Part shown: positions 52,616 to 61,269 of the stretch, piece after piece | Layout: every line of letters starts with the position of its first letter | Numbering within the stretch: the stretch's first letter is position 1 | Assembly: GCA_963825345.1 (NCBI GenBank) | Contig: CAWGSQ010000001.1 | Location: 186,001-250,000, forward strand | Direction of reading: 5' to 3' | Length of the DNA stretch: 64,000 bases | Origin: JACVRW01 sp963825345 | GTDB taxonomy: Bacteria > Actinomycetota > Thermoleophilia > Solirubrobacterales > Thermoleophilaceae | Position numbers and translations under genes: made by a program | Notes under the pieces: generated by a model | Told to the model about the DNA's origin: nothing | The model's input: the letters and a program-made list of their open reading frames with translations, nothing else | The model's database searches: none

Positions 52616-54375
52616 TGGCGCTCTTCACGAAGGATTCGATCGAACGCGTGCGTGAGGCCGTGGACATGGTCCAGCTCGTGGGCCAGAAGACGGACCTACG
52701 GCGGGTGGGCACGCGCTGGAGCGGGCTCTGCCCGTTCCACGACGAGCGCACGCCCTCGTTCTCGGTGAATCCGGAGGAGAAGCTCTACTACTGCTTCGGC
52801 TGCGGCGAGGGGGGCGACGCGTTCAAGTTCGTCCAACAGACCGAGGCGCTCGACTTCCAGGAGGCCGTGGAGCTGCTGGCGGAGCAGTCCGGCGTGCAGG
52901 TGGAGCGCGAGGCCGACGACCCGCGCGCCGAGGAGCGGCGCCGCCGGCGCGAGCGCCTGCACGCCTTGCTCGAGCGGGCCACCCGCTTCTACGCCGCCTA
53001 TCTGCGCGAGACGGCCGAGGCGGCCCCGGCGCGCGAATACCTGGCCTCACGCGGACTGTCGGACGAGGTGCTCGCCGAGTTCAGCGTGGGCTACTCGCCG
53101 AGCGCGTGGGACCGGATGATCATGGGCGCGCGGCAGAGCGGCTTCAGCGAGGAGGAGCTGGTGGCGGCCGGCCTGGCACAGCGGGGCAAGAACGGCGGGC
53201 TGTACGACCGCTTCAGGGGGCGGATCATGTTCCCGCTCGCGGATTCGCGCGGGAAGGTGCTCGGCTTCGGAGCACGGCAGATGGGGGAGGGGCGCGGGCC
53301 CAAGTACCTCAACACCTCCGAGAACGACCTCTACCACAAGGGGCGCCAGCTGTTCGGCATCGACGTGGCACGCAAGGAGGCGATGCGCACCGCTCGTTTC
53401 GTGGTCGTGGAGGGTTACACCGACGTGCTTGCGCTTCACCAGGCGGGGATCCGGGAGACCGTGGCCATCATGGGCACGGCCCTCACGCAGGAGCAACTCG
53501 CCGAGCTTGGGAAGGTCGGCGACGGCAATCGCCGCGGCCTGGTCTACCTCGCCCTCGACGCCGATCGAGCCGGGCGCGATGCCATGCTTCGGGCATCGAG
53601 GCTGGCGGAGGATCGAGGCATCGATCTGCGCGTGGTCGAGATGCCGGAGGGCACCGATCCAGCGGATCTCGTAACTCAGGAGGGGGCCGAGGCGTTCGGA
53701 GAACGAATGGAACGTGCCGTACCCATGATCGAGTTTCAGGTGCGGCGGGTACTTGCCGATGCAGACCTCGACACGCCTGCAGGCAGGGATAAGGCCTTAG
53801 GGGAGGCGCGCGAGCTGATCTCAGCAGTACCCGAACGGACCGCTACACGCGATGCGCTCGTCCGCGAAGCCGCGGACCGGCTCGACGTTCCCGTGGACCA
53901 TGTGCTGGCACCCGCCCGCGCGCCCGTGGCGAGGGCGCAGGCGCCCACGCAGGCATCGCCGGGCGAGTTGGCGTTGCGAACCGAGCGCGAGTTCCTGATC
54001 AGATGCCTCTCGAGCGCGGACCTCGGCCACGACTTCCTCAGCAAGCCCGACGACGTGCAGTTCTCCTCGGAGCTCACCCGACGCGCCCGTGCCCACTTCG
54101 TGAGCGAGTTCGACGACCCGGTGGCCACCGTGCCACAGGACGACCCGCGGCTTGCGGCGCTCGTCACCGATTTGGCGTTCGCGGCGCAGGAGCGGCCCCC
54201 CACGGACGAGCGCACGCTTGAATTCAGTCTTCTGCAGCTCGAGCTCCGGCGTATTCAGCGAGAGATCCGGCGTGCGGCGCAGGACGGTGAGCTGGGACGG
54301 CAGACCGAGCTCGCCACGGCAGAGCAGTCGGTTCGTAAGGAGATGGGGTCAATTTCAATAGGACAGACGGCATGA
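52615..54375 (+). CDS. dnaG: DNA primase
   Basis: 586 residues, ATG sharing one base with dgt. It makes RNA primers at the replication fork. The CHC2 zinc finger is CPFHDERTPSFSVNPEEKLY then CFGCGEGGDA (Cys38, His41, Cys60, Cys63). The core has GGLYDRFRGRIMFPLADSRGKVLGFGAR; the Toprim domain has VVVEGYTDVLALHQAG near residue 263 and LALDADRAGRDAM with the metal-binding Asp pair. The C-terminal helicase-binding domain is poorly conserved, as usual. rpoD follows with a 4-bp overlap. Confidence 0.97.
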   Translation: MALFTKDSIERVREAVDMVQLVGQKTDLRRVGTRWSGLCPFHDERTPSFSVNPEEKLYYCFGCGEGGDAFKFVQQTEALDFQEAVELLAEQSGVQVEREADDPRAEERRRRRERLHALLERATRFYAAYLRETAEAAPAREYLASRGLSDEVLAEFSVGYSPSAWDRMIMGARQSGFSEEELVAAGLAQRGKNGGLYDRFRGRIMFPLADSRGKVLGFGARQMGEGRGPKYLNTSENDLYHKGRQLFGIDVARKEAMRTARFVVVEGYTDVLALHQAGIRETVAIMGTALTQEQLAELGKVGDGNRRGLVYLALDADRAGRDAMLRASRLAEDRGIDLRVVEMPEGTDPADLVTQEGAEAFGERMERAVPMIEFQVRRVLADADLDTPAGRDKALGEARELISAVPERTATRDALVREAADRLDVPVDHVLAPARAPVARAQAPTQASPGELALRTEREFLIRCLSSADLGHDFLSKPDDVQFSSELTRRARAHFVSEFDDPVATVPQDDPRLAALVTDLAFAAQERPPTDERTLEFSLLQLELRRIQREIRRAAQDGELGRQTELATAEQSVRKEMGSISIGQTA

Positions 54376-55388
54376 CTGAGCGCGTGCTGAACGGGAACGG
54401 AAACGGCGAGGAGGCAGGGGAGCCGCGCGAGCTCGACCCGGCCGCTGCCGCCACCAGCCCTGCCGAGGAGCAGGAGGAGCCCACCGCGGCCGACCTCTAC
54501 GACGAGGGCGGCGTTGTTACCGCCGGCCTCGTGGTGGCACCCCCGGAGCAGGGGGCGGAGGACGCCGTCCGGCTCTACCTGCGCTCGATCGGTCGAGTGC
54601 CGCTGCTCACCCGTGAGGACGAGGTCCGCCTCGCAAAGCGGATCGAGATGAACGACATGGCCGCGAAGAACTCGCTGATCGAGGCGAACCTGCGGCTGGT
54701 GGTGTCGATCGCCAAGCGCTACACCGGCCGCGGCCTGACGCTGCTCGATCTGATCCAGGAGGGCAACCTCGGCCTGATCCGGGCGGTGGAGAAGTTCGAC
54801 TGGCGCCGCGGCTTCAAGTTCTCGACCTACGCGACCTGGTGGATCCGCCAGGCGATCACCCGCGCCCTGGCCGACCAGTCGCGCACCATCCGCATTCCGG
54901 TCCACATGGTGGAGCGGATGAACCGGGTGGCGCGCGCGAAGCGCTCGCTGATCCAGAAGCACAACCGTGAGCCCACGCCGGAGGAGATCGGCGAGCTGGT
55001 GGAGATGCCGACCAAGAAGGTCGAGGAGATCCTCAAGCTGGGCCAGGAGCCGGTCTCGCTCGAGGCACCCGTTGGCGGCGAGGAGGGCGACGCCTCCCTC
55101 GGCGACTTCATCGAGGACTCCGCCACCGACCGTCCCCTCGAGATCGTGGCCAACCGGATCCGCGACGCGGACCTGCTGAAGGTGCTCGACTCACTCGGCT
55201 GGCGCGAGCGCAAGGTCATCGAGCTCCGCTACGGCCTGGGCGACGAGGGCCCGATGACCCTCGAGGACATTGGCCACGAGGTCGGAGTGACCCGCGAACG
55301 AGTGCGCCAGATCGAGTCAAAGACACTCGCGATGCTGAAGAGCTCAGGCGGCGCAGACCGCCTCGCAGGAACCGCCGACGAGGCCTGA
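54372..55388 (+). CDS. rpoD: RNA polymerase primary sigma factor (sigma-70 / RpoD)
   Basis: 338 residues, ATG overlapping dnaG (ATGA). The acidic N-terminal extension (1-60) is followed by region 1.2 (DAVRLYLRSIGRVPLLTREDEVRLAKRIE), region 2 (NLRLVVSIAKRYTGRGLTLLDLIQEGN, KFDWRRGFKFSTYATWWIRQAITRAL), region 3 (RIPVHMVERMNRV) and region 4 with the helix-turn-helix LEDIGHEVGVTRERVRQIES. It is a full-featured primary sigma without the long region 1.1. The dnaG-rpoD pair is the classical macromolecular synthesis operon. It would direct the TAnnnT promoters seen across the window. Confidence 0.97.
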   Translation: MTERVLNGNGNGEEAGEPRELDPAAAATSPAEEQEEPTAADLYDEGGVVTAGLVVAPPEQGAEDAVRLYLRSIGRVPLLTREDEVRLAKRIEMNDMAAKNSLIEANLRLVVSIAKRYTGRGLTLLDLIQEGNLGLIRAVEKFDWRRGFKFSTYATWWIRQAITRALADQSRTIRIPVHMVERMNRVARAKRSLIQKHNREPTPEEIGELVEMPTKKVEEILKLGQEPVSLEAPVGGEEGDASLGDFIEDSATDRPLEIVANRIRDADLLKVLDSLGWRERKVIELRYGLGDEGPMTLEDIGHEVGVTRERVRQIESKTLAMLKSSGGADRLAGTADEA

Positions 55389-55424
55389 CGCAACCGCGCC
55401 GGGCGCTATGCTCGGCAACGCCGT

Positions 55425-55495
55425 TCCCCGGTGATGTAACGGCAACATGACTGACTGTTAATCAGTTCTTGGTGGTTCGAATCCACCCCGGGGAG
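55425..55495 (+). tRNA. tRNA-Asn (GUU)
   Basis: Acceptor TCCCCGG (55425-55431) pairs with CCGGGGA (55488-55494), discriminator G55495. D-arm ATGT/ACAT, anticodon stem ACTGA/TCAGT enclosing CTGTTAA (anticodon GTT), T-arm GGTGG/CCACC with TTCGAAT. CCA is not encoded. It lies 36 bp after rpoD. Confidence 0.93.
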
Positions 55496-55503
55496 CCTTA
55501 CCA

Positions 55504-55575
55504 GCCGCCACTGCCGCAGCCTCACTGCCGCCACTGCCGCAGGTTCTTCATGACATTGATGAATAAGCTGCGGCA
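55504..55575 (+). repeat. Direct repeat and long hairpin after tRNA-Asn
   Basis: GCCGCCACTGCCGCAG occurs twice, 55504-55519 and 55527-55542, 23 bp apart. The second copy is the left arm of a hairpin: TGCCGCAG (55535-55542) pairs with CTGCGGCA (55568-55575), and inside it TTCAT (55547-55551) with ATGAA (55559-55563), with TT/AA pairs between. It probably terminates the tRNA or rpoD transcript. Confidence 0.65.
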
Positions 55576-55777
55576 CCGTCCCGGGCGGAGGTGATGGAAC
55601 GGGCCCGGAACGTAACGAGACGCGAACTTCGCGCTTTGAGGTCCGCTCCAGTCAACCGAAGTTGACCTTCACCGGGGCGAGCCTTACAACCTCATGGCTT
55701 CGCTCTTTGCGCTCCGTCCGCGTCTCGAGAGGGAGTAGACCAGCGGTCGGGGCAGGCGTCAAGCACCTCGGATGCAA
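55576..55777. other. Gap between the tRNA-Asn hairpin and the glycosyltransferase gene
   Basis: No convincing ORF. It holds the perfect palindrome CGCGAACTTCGCG (55627 region) and an imperfect copy of the tRNA-Asn 3' end: CACCGGGGCGAGCCTTAC at 55670-55687 against CACCCCGGGGAGCCTTAC at 55484-55501. This may be a relic attachment site. Confidence 0.4.
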
Positions 55778-56993
55778 TCAACCCGCTCTTTGCGCATTTT
55801 TGTGAGATTCGGCGAATTCCTCGACCGCGTCGGCGGCCGTGGCGGCGCCGTCGTTGCGGGCCGCCCAGTCGCGCAGCTCCTCGGCACGGCGCCCGTAGCT
55901 GGGCTCGCCGAGCACGCGGCGAACCGCGAGCCGCACGCCGCGCGCAGTCGTGAAGCGGCGCGGCAAGGAGACGCCGGCTCCGGCCCAGCGGATGCGGGCC
56001 GCGTTCTCAGCCATGTCGCCGGCGTGGGGGCACGCCACCACCGGCGTCCCGCTTGCCAGCGCACGCGCGAGCGTGCCGTGGCCGGCGTGGCAGACCACCG
56101 CGTCGCAGAGCGGCATCGTGCGTGCGTAGGAGACCCAGTCGACGAGGCGGGCGTTGGGCGGAACGTCGAGCGGCTCAGTGGGCTCCCTCCGGTTCGTGGA
56201 GGCCAGCACGCGCACGGGCTCACTGGCGAGCCCCTTCAACGCCGCCCGCACGAGCCGGTGCTCCGGGTCCTGGGACGTGCTCGGCGCCACCAGCACGAGC
56301 GGAGCGTCGCCCGGCGGCAGCTCGACGTCGCCGAACGGCTGCTCCCACAGCAGCGGCCCGGTCACCCGGATGCCCGGGCCAGCCCGCGGCGCGCGGGTAC
56401 TCGAGCTGGGGGAACGTCGCGACGATCGCGAGGTCACGCGAGATCCCACCGTGCACCTCGTCGAGCAGCGGCAGGCCCACCCGCTCTCGCGCCCCGTTCA
56501 GCTCCACGCGGCCCTGCTCTTCGCCCGTCATCACCATCGGCCGCAGGAGCCCCCACATGCGCCGCCCGATCGAGCTGCGCGGGTACACCGCGCCCACCGA
56601 GTAGATCGGAAACCCCGGCTCGCCCGTGGGCAGGACGTGCGGCACGAGCGTGGCCCACGGCCGGCCCTCGGCCTGCGCGGCGAGCGAGCCCGCCACGGTG
56701 ATGATGTCGGCCACCACCACCTCGGGATCGAAGGAGCGGATCAGCTCGCGGGTGGGGGCGGAGGCCCTCACCGCCGCGACGTAGGGCTTCAGCGGGACCT
56801 CCCGCGTGGGGAACACCTGGTACTCCGGCGCGGCGGCGAAGCGCATTCCCTCGCGCTCCACGTGCTCCTCCCAGCGGGACCACGTCTCGAGAGTGACCTC
56901 GTGCCCGCGCCGCGCGAGCTCGGCTCCCAGGGCGATCGCCGGAAAGGCGTGCCCGGGGTCCCCGAACGCCGCGAGCAGGAAGCGGCGGCTCAG
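55778..56993 (-). pseudogene. MGT-type glycosyltransferase, one frameshift
   Basis: Read as one gene of about 400 residues. The N-terminal part, RRFLLAAFGDPGHAFPAIAL then GAELARRGHEVTLETWSRWEEHV, is the first Rossmann half of GT family 1 (macrolide/UDP-glycosyltransferases). The second half has VDWVSYARTMPLCDAVVCHAGHGTLARAL, PVVACPHAGDMAENAARI and RWAGAGVSL, the nucleotide-sugar binding region with the key His and Glu/Asp. The frame breaks near 56373-56375; removing one G from a minus-strand GGG gives GWPGIRVTGPLLWE and restores it. The likely start is CTG 56993, overlapping the LLM stop as CTGA; no ATG, GTG or TTG lies before the conserved start. Confidence 0.75.
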
Positions 56994-58024
56994 AGCATCT
57001 CCGCCAGCTCGCGGACCATCCGGCGGCGCTCACCTATGTCGAACGAGACCGGGGAGACGATCAGCGTGCCGACGCCCGCATCGCGGTACACCTCGAGCCG
57101 CTCGCGCACCTTGTCGCGCGGGCCCACCAGCGCGATCGTGTCGATCAGCTTGGCGGGAACGGCCGCCGCGGCCTCGTCCTTCTTCCCCTCGAGATAGAGG
57201 TCCTGGATCTCGCGGGCCGCGTCCTCGAAGCCGTAGCGCTGCACGAGCGAGTTGTAGAAGTTGCGCTCGCGCGAGCCCATGCCGCCCACGTAGAGGGCGA
57301 TGAAGTGGCGCATCTGGTCGCGCGCGCGGTCCACGTCGTCGTCGATCGCCACGTTCACGCCCGGCGCGACGTCGAACTCCGGCCCAAGCGTCCTGCCGGC
57401 CCGCGCCGCGCCCTCCTCGAGCAGCTCGCGCGACCCGTCCACGTGCTCGGGCGAGAAGAAGATCGGCAGCCAGCCGTCGGCGATCTCGCCGGTGAGCTGC
57501 GTGTTCTTCGGGCCGATCGACGCGATGTAGATCGGGATCCGCTCCTGCACGGGCGCGATCGTCAGCTTCAGCGCCTTGCCGGGCCCGTCCGGGAGCGGCA
57601 GCTGGTAGGTCTCGCCGTCGTATTCGAGCCGCTCGCGCGCGAGCGCCTTGCGCAGGATCTCCACGTACTCGCGCGTGCGCTGGAGCTGCTTGCCGAAGCG
57701 CTGCCCGTGCCAGCCCTCAGCCACCTGCGGCCCGGACGTGCCGATCCCGAGCAGCATCCGCCCGCCCGATAGCTGGTCGAGCGTGGCGGCGGTCATGGCC
57801 GTCATCGCGGGGGAGCGCCCGGGCATCTGGAAGATCGACGAGCCGATCTTGATGCGCTCGGTCTGAGCGGCGAGCCACGCGAGCACGGTGGCGGCGTCGG
57901 ACCCGTAGGCTTCGGCAGCCCACACGGAGTCGAAGCCCGCGCCCTCCGCCTCCTTCACCAGTTCGAGCTGATCCGCGGCCGCCATGCCGAGACCCCAGTA
58001 GCCGACGTTCAGGCCGAGCCGCAC
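56990..58024 (-). CDS. LLM-class F420-dependent oxidoreductase
   Basis: 344 residues from GTG 58024, with TAGGAC 7 nt upstream. Bacterial luciferase-like TIM-barrel proteins of this group use coenzyme F420 in actinobacteria. MRLGLNVGYWGLGMAAADQLELVKEAEGAGFDSVWAAE is the standard opening, then GSSIFQMPGRSPAMTAMTAATLDQLSGGRMLLGIGTSGPQV, and the C-terminal VGPRDKVRERLEVYRDAGVGTLIVSP. The substrate is unknown. It is immediately upstream of the glycosyltransferase with a 4-bp overlap, so the pair may modify one compound. Confidence 0.92.
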   Translation of the reverse strand: MRLGLNVGYWGLGMAAADQLELVKEAEGAGFDSVWAAEAYGSDAATVLAWLAAQTERIKIGSSIFQMPGRSPAMTAMTAATLDQLSGGRMLLGIGTSGPQVAEGWHGQRFGKQLQRTREYVEILRKALARERLEYDGETYQLPLPDGPGKALKLTIAPVQERIPIYIASIGPKNTQLTGEIADGWLPIFFSPEHVDGSRELLEEGAARAGRTLGPEFDVAPGVNVAIDDDVDRARDQMRHFIALYVGGMGSRERNFYNSLVQRYGFEDAAREIQDLYLEGKKDEAAAAVPAKLIDTIALVGPRDKVRERLEVYRDAGVGTLIVSPVSFDIGERRRMVRELAEML

Positions 58025-58031
58025 TGCAAAT

Positions 58032-58037
58032 GTCCTA
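58032..58037 (-). promoter_or_regulatory. -10-like hexamer (TAGGAC) of the LLM gene
   Basis: Minus-strand hexamer 7 nt before GTG 58024; shares the 62-bp spacer with TATGTA (58074-58079), which is 7 nt before ATG 58087 on the plus strand. Confidence 0.35.
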
Positions 58038-58086
58038 TCGCCGGTTGCATTTTTGCCGCCTAATTGCCGATCCTATGTAACAGGCC

Positions 58087-58560
58087 ATGAGACGCCGCCC
58101 CGCAAGAGACCTCCGCACCGCCATCGATTGCCTTCCGCTCGAGACGCGCAAGGCGATGCTCACGGGCGTCGAGGCCAACCGCATCATCGTCGGCGCCTAC
58201 ACGGACCGGAAGGGCGGCGTGTGCCCGATGCTGGCCGCCCACCGCAACGGCGGCCGCACGAGCCTCGCCAGCTTTGCCCACGCCTGGGACCGCTACACCG
58301 GCGGCCGGGGAAAGCCGCGCCCGGCGAGCGACCGCGAGCTCCACACCCTCACCGCGATGCTCGAGGCCAGCATCGCCCTGGACGAGCTGCCGGAGCTTCA
58401 GGACGTGGCGCGCGAGGCGCAGAAGCGCCGCCTGCCGCGCCTCTTCCACCGCTTCGACGAGTACGAGCGCGCGGTGGCCGAGCTCGGCGTGATCAGAGCT
58501 CTGAATCCCCAGGACGAACGAACTGCACCTCAGGCACCATGCAGTTTGGCGAGGTCCTGA
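58087..58560 (+). CDS. Conserved hypothetical protein
   Basis: 157 residues, not recognised. It opens with two Arg clusters (MRRRPARDLRTAIDCLPLETRKAML), then EANRIIVGAYTDRKGGVCPMLAAHRNGGRTSLASFAHAWDRY, which has the look of a conserved domain; a mainly helical, charged C-terminal half follows. No signal peptide or membrane segment. It resembles uncharacterised proteins common in Solirubrobacterales in my recollection. Its last 68 bp overlap the convergent SDR gene, so the C-terminal residues (after about 135) may be chance extension. TATGTA is 7 nt before the start. Confidence 0.6.
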   Translation: MRRRPARDLRTAIDCLPLETRKAMLTGVEANRIIVGAYTDRKGGVCPMLAAHRNGGRTSLASFAHAWDRYTGGRGKPRPASDRELHTLTAMLEASIALDELPELQDVAREAQKRRLPRLFHRFDEYERAVAELGVIRALNPQDERTAPQAPCSLARS

Positions 58561-59215
58561 GCAGGAACCTGATCGCCTCGGCGATGTCCTCCACCTGAAT
58601 CATCTCTTCCTTCGGAACCTCGCCCTCGACCCAGTCGGTCATCGGCGTGGCCACGAAGCCGGGGCAGAGGGCGGTCACCTGCACGCCATCCGTGGCGAGC
58701 TCCTTGTGGAGCGCCTGGCTCAGACCGACCACTCCGAACTTGGTCGCCGAGTAGGCCGCGAGCCAGCCCTGCCCGTGCTTGCCGGCGTAGGAGGCCGTGT
58801 TCGTCATCAGCGCCTTGCCGTGCTCGGCGCCCGCCTCCTTCAGCATGGGGATCGCCTCGCGGGCGAGCAGGTAGACCGCGCGCAGGTTCACGTTGAGTTG
58901 GAGATCGAGCTTCTTGGTCTCCGCGTCGGCAACGGCGCCGCCTATGCCGATGCCGGCGTTGTTGACCAGCACGTCGAGCCGCCCGCAGCGCTCGCGATGC
59001 GCGGCCACCAGCTTGGAGATCTCCTGCTCGTCCGCCATGTTGGCGGGCACGGCCTCCACGTCGAAGCCCTCGTCGCGCAGCGTCTGTGCGGCCGCCTCGA
59101 GCTTCTCCGGGCGCCGGGCCGAGATGGTCAGCCTGTAGCCGTCCTCACCCAGCGCCCGGGCGATCGCAAGCCCGATCCCGCTGGATCCTCCAGTGATGAG
59201 TGCCGCGCGGTCCAT
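58493..59215 (-). CDS. Short-chain dehydrogenase/reductase
   Basis: 240 residues from ATG 59215, with TAGAGT 9 nt upstream. Classical SDR: cofactor motif ALITGGSSGIGLAIARALGE, structural LDVLVNNAGIGIGG, catalytic Ser in MTNTASYAGK, and Tyr/Lys in AAYSATKFG, followed by LCPGFVATPMTD. The segment SARRPEKLEAAAQ with Arg after the second strand suggests NADP preference. Substrate is unknown. It ends within the convergent hypothetical gene. Confidence 0.93.
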   Translation of the reverse strand: MDRAALITGGSSGIGLAIARALGEDGYRLTISARRPEKLEAAAQTLRDEGFDVEAVPANMADEQEISKLVAAHRERCGRLDVLVNNAGIGIGGAVADAETKKLDLQLNVNLRAVYLLAREAIPMLKEAGAEHGKALMTNTASYAGKHGQGWLAAYSATKFGVVGLSQALHKELATDGVQVTALCPGFVATPMTDWVEGEVPKEEMIQVEDIAEAIRFLLRTSPNCMVPEVQFVRPGDSEL

Positions 59216-59224
59216 AGCGCGGGC

Positions 59225-59247
59225 ACTCTATTTCAACTCTCTACCCT
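59225..59247. promoter_or_regulatory. Divergent -10 elements, SDR and Trx-like lipoprotein genes
   Basis: Minus: TAGAGT (59230-59225), 9 nt from ATG 59215. Plus: TACCCT (59242-59247), 9 nt from GTG 59257. Start codons are 41 bp apart. Confidence 0.45.
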
Positions 59248-59256
59248 TCCCCGCCC

Positions 59257-60240
59257 GTGACTCTCCGAAGGATCTCTGTGGCCGCCCTGCTCGTCTGCGC
59301 CCTGCTCGCCGGGTGCGGCGGGGACGACTCGTCCTCGGACGACCAGCAGGCGCCGCCCGCAGCCAAGGCGAAGGACTTCCCGAAGCCGGCCGGGAAGTCG
59401 ATCGCAGAGCTGCTGAACGAGACCGGTGGGAACGGCCCGGTGCTGGCACCTTCCGGGCTCGAGCTGCGCACCGGCGAGCACCGTTTCGGGTTCGCCCTGT
59501 TCAGCCGCTCGCGCGAACAGATAAGCGACGCGAGCGTGGCGGTCTACGTCGCGCCCGAGGGCGGCGGACCGGCGAAGGGCCCGTACCTGGCGCGCTGGGA
59601 GTCGCTCGCGGTGAGGCCCCAGTTCCAAAGCCGCCAGACGGCCTCCGATCCCGACGCGGCGAAGTCGATCTACACGGTCGAGCTCCCGTTCGACAAGCCC
59701 GGCAGGTACGAGCTGCTCGGCATCGCCCGCGTCGGCGGCAAACTGGTGCCGGCCACAACGCCCTCGCCCGGGGTGGTGGTGAAGAAGGAGTCCGCCGACC
59801 CGATCCCGGCGGTGGGCACCAGCCCGCCGCGCATCCACACGCCGACGCTGACCGAGGTGGGCGGCGACGTCGCGTCGATCGACACCCGCCTTCCGCCGTC
59901 CTCGATGCACGACGCCGACTTCGCCGATGTGCTCGGCAAGAAGCCGGTGGTTCTGCTGTTCGCCACGCCCCAGCTATGCCAGAGCCGGGTGTGCGGGCCG
60001 GTGGTGGACGTGGCCGAGCAGGTGAAGGCGAGCGCCGCCGACGACGTGGAGTTCATCCACATGGAGATCTTCCGCAACAACCGCATCGACGAGGGAGTGC
60101 GGCCTCAGATGGCCGCCTTCAATCTCCAGACCGAGCCCTGGCTGTTCGTGTTCGACCGCTCCGGCAAGGTGGCCGCGCGGATCGAGGGCGCGTTCAGCGA
60201 GCGCGAGCTCGACCAGGCGATCTCGAAGGCGACCGGCTAG
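59257..60240 (+). CDS. Lipoprotein with a C-terminal thioredoxin-like domain
   Basis: 327 residues from GTG 59257. The lipobox LLAGC (ISVAALLVCALLAGCGGDDS) marks a membrane-anchored lipoprotein. The middle (about 60-180) is a beta-rich domain with RTGEHRFGFALFSRSREQISDASVAVY. The C-terminal domain (about 210-325) is thioredoxin-like: DVLGKKPVVLLFATPQLCQSRVCGPVVDVAEQV has two Cys spaced CQSRVC (CxxxxC) instead of CxxC, and TEPWLFVFDRSGKVAARIEGAF gives the last strands. It may act in extracytoplasmic thiol chemistry, but the altered spacing makes redox activity uncertain. Confidence 0.75.
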   Translation: MTLRRISVAALLVCALLAGCGGDDSSSDDQQAPPAAKAKDFPKPAGKSIAELLNETGGNGPVLAPSGLELRTGEHRFGFALFSRSREQISDASVAVYVAPEGGGPAKGPYLARWESLAVRPQFQSRQTASDPDAAKSIYTVELPFDKPGRYELLGIARVGGKLVPATTPSPGVVVKKESADPIPAVGTSPPRIHTPTLTEVGGDVASIDTRLPPSSMHDADFADVLGKKPVVLLFATPQLCQSRVCGPVVDVAEQVKASAADDVEFIHMEIFRNNRIDEGVRPQMAAFNLQTEPWLFVFDRSGKVAARIEGAFSERELDQAISKATG

Positions 60241-60255
60241 CGGCTTACCGGCCGG

Positions 60256-61254
60256 CTAGCGGCGCCCGGCGGGCTTCTTCTTCGGCCGCTTGACGACGAC
60301 CTTCTTGCTGTAGGGCTTCGTCGGCCCGCCGCCCGCGGCGCCCACGCTGAGCCTCACGGTCATCGCGACCTTCTTCTTCTTGCGCAGCGCCTTCGTCAGC
60401 ACGCGCTTGTTCGTCTTGCTGAGCTTGATCCGGATGCGCGCGACCGTGTTCGGCACGCCGAGGGTGGCGGCCTTGCGCCGCGTGTTGACGGGCTTGCCGC
60501 GCTTCTTCAGCTTCGGCAGCTGTGCGTAGGCCTGGACGGTGCAGGCGCGGTCGCACGTGGCCATCACGTCGAGGATGCCCTTCTTCAGCACCTTCTTGGA
60601 GACGATCCGGAAGGTGAACACGGGAGCCTCGGTGCCGCTTGGCCCGGTGCCGCCACCGCCACCGCCACCGCCGCCGCCACCACCACCGCTGCCGCCGCCA
60701 CCCTCGTCCGGTGCCGTGGCCTGCCACGAGTAGCGCACGCTCAGCGCCGAGCCGGCGTAGGTGTTGTCGCCGCTCGTGGGGGTGGGCGGGGGCCCGCCGT
60801 CGGGTAGCGAGGCGATGAAGCGATAGGTGCGGGCCTCGCCGGGGGCGATGTTGCCGAGCGCGCTGCTCTGAAGAGTGGAGAGCTGGCCCGCGAAGACGGG
60901 AACGAGGTTGCCGCCGGTGATGTCCTGGACGTCGAGGTGCACGGCGGCCGAGAGCAGGCCGCCGTTGGCGCCGGGCTGGTCCACCACGTCGAGCTGGTGG
61001 AGGCCGAGGTCGCCCGCGAGCGTGCCGGCGTTCGAGAGCTGGACGGTGCCGGTCACGGAGCGGCCCGGGGCAAGGCCCGAAGCCTGGAAGATCGCCTGCC
61101 CGTCGAGCGAGTTCGTGATCTGGAAGGTGCCGCTCGCCTGGTTGATCACCGCGATCGGCTCCGCACTCCCGCTGGACCTGGCCGCAACCACGCAGGCAGA
61201 GACGGCCACGATTGCAGCAAGGGCCATCCACCTACGTAGTGGTCGCAAGTCCAT
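60256..61254 (-). CDS. Secreted CalY/TasA-like protein with a Gly linker and basic tail
   Basis: About 332 residues from ATG 61254 (a GTG at 61257 is adjacent). After a signal peptide (LRRWMALAAIVAVSACVVAA) comes a beta-sandwich-like domain with SGTFQITNSLDGQAIFQASG and TGTVQLSNAGTLAGDLGLHQL, like CalY/TasA fibre proteins. A Gly-rich linker of 13 or more consecutive Gly (codons in a CCACCG-type repeat near 60650-60700) leads to a second domain and a Lys/Arg-rich C-terminus (KKVVVKRPKKKP). The basic tail may bind acidic cell-wall polymers. A GCCGATAT element precedes it. Confidence 0.65.
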   Translation of the reverse strand: MDLRPLRRWMALAAIVAVSACVVAARSSGSAEPIAVINQASGTFQITNSLDGQAIFQASGLAPGRSVTGTVQLSNAGTLAGDLGLHQLDVVDQPGANGGLLSAAVHLDVQDITGGNLVPVFAGQLSTLQSSALGNIAPGEARTYRFIASLPDGGPPPTPTSGDNTYAGSALSVRYSWQATAPDEGGGGSGGGGGGGGGGGGGTGPSGTEAPVFTFRIVSKKVLKKGILDVMATCDRACTVQAYAQLPKLKKRGKPVNTRRKAATLGVPNTVARIRIKLSKTNKRVLTKALRKKKKVAMTVRLSVGAAGGGPTKPYSKKVVVKRPKKKPAGRR

Positions 61255-61269
61255 CACCGTCTTGCTGAT

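Noticed and set aside
60650..60700. Regulatory microsatellite or CRISPR-like repeat
   Set aside because: It is the codon repeat of the polyglycine linker inside the coding sequence; there are no spacers.
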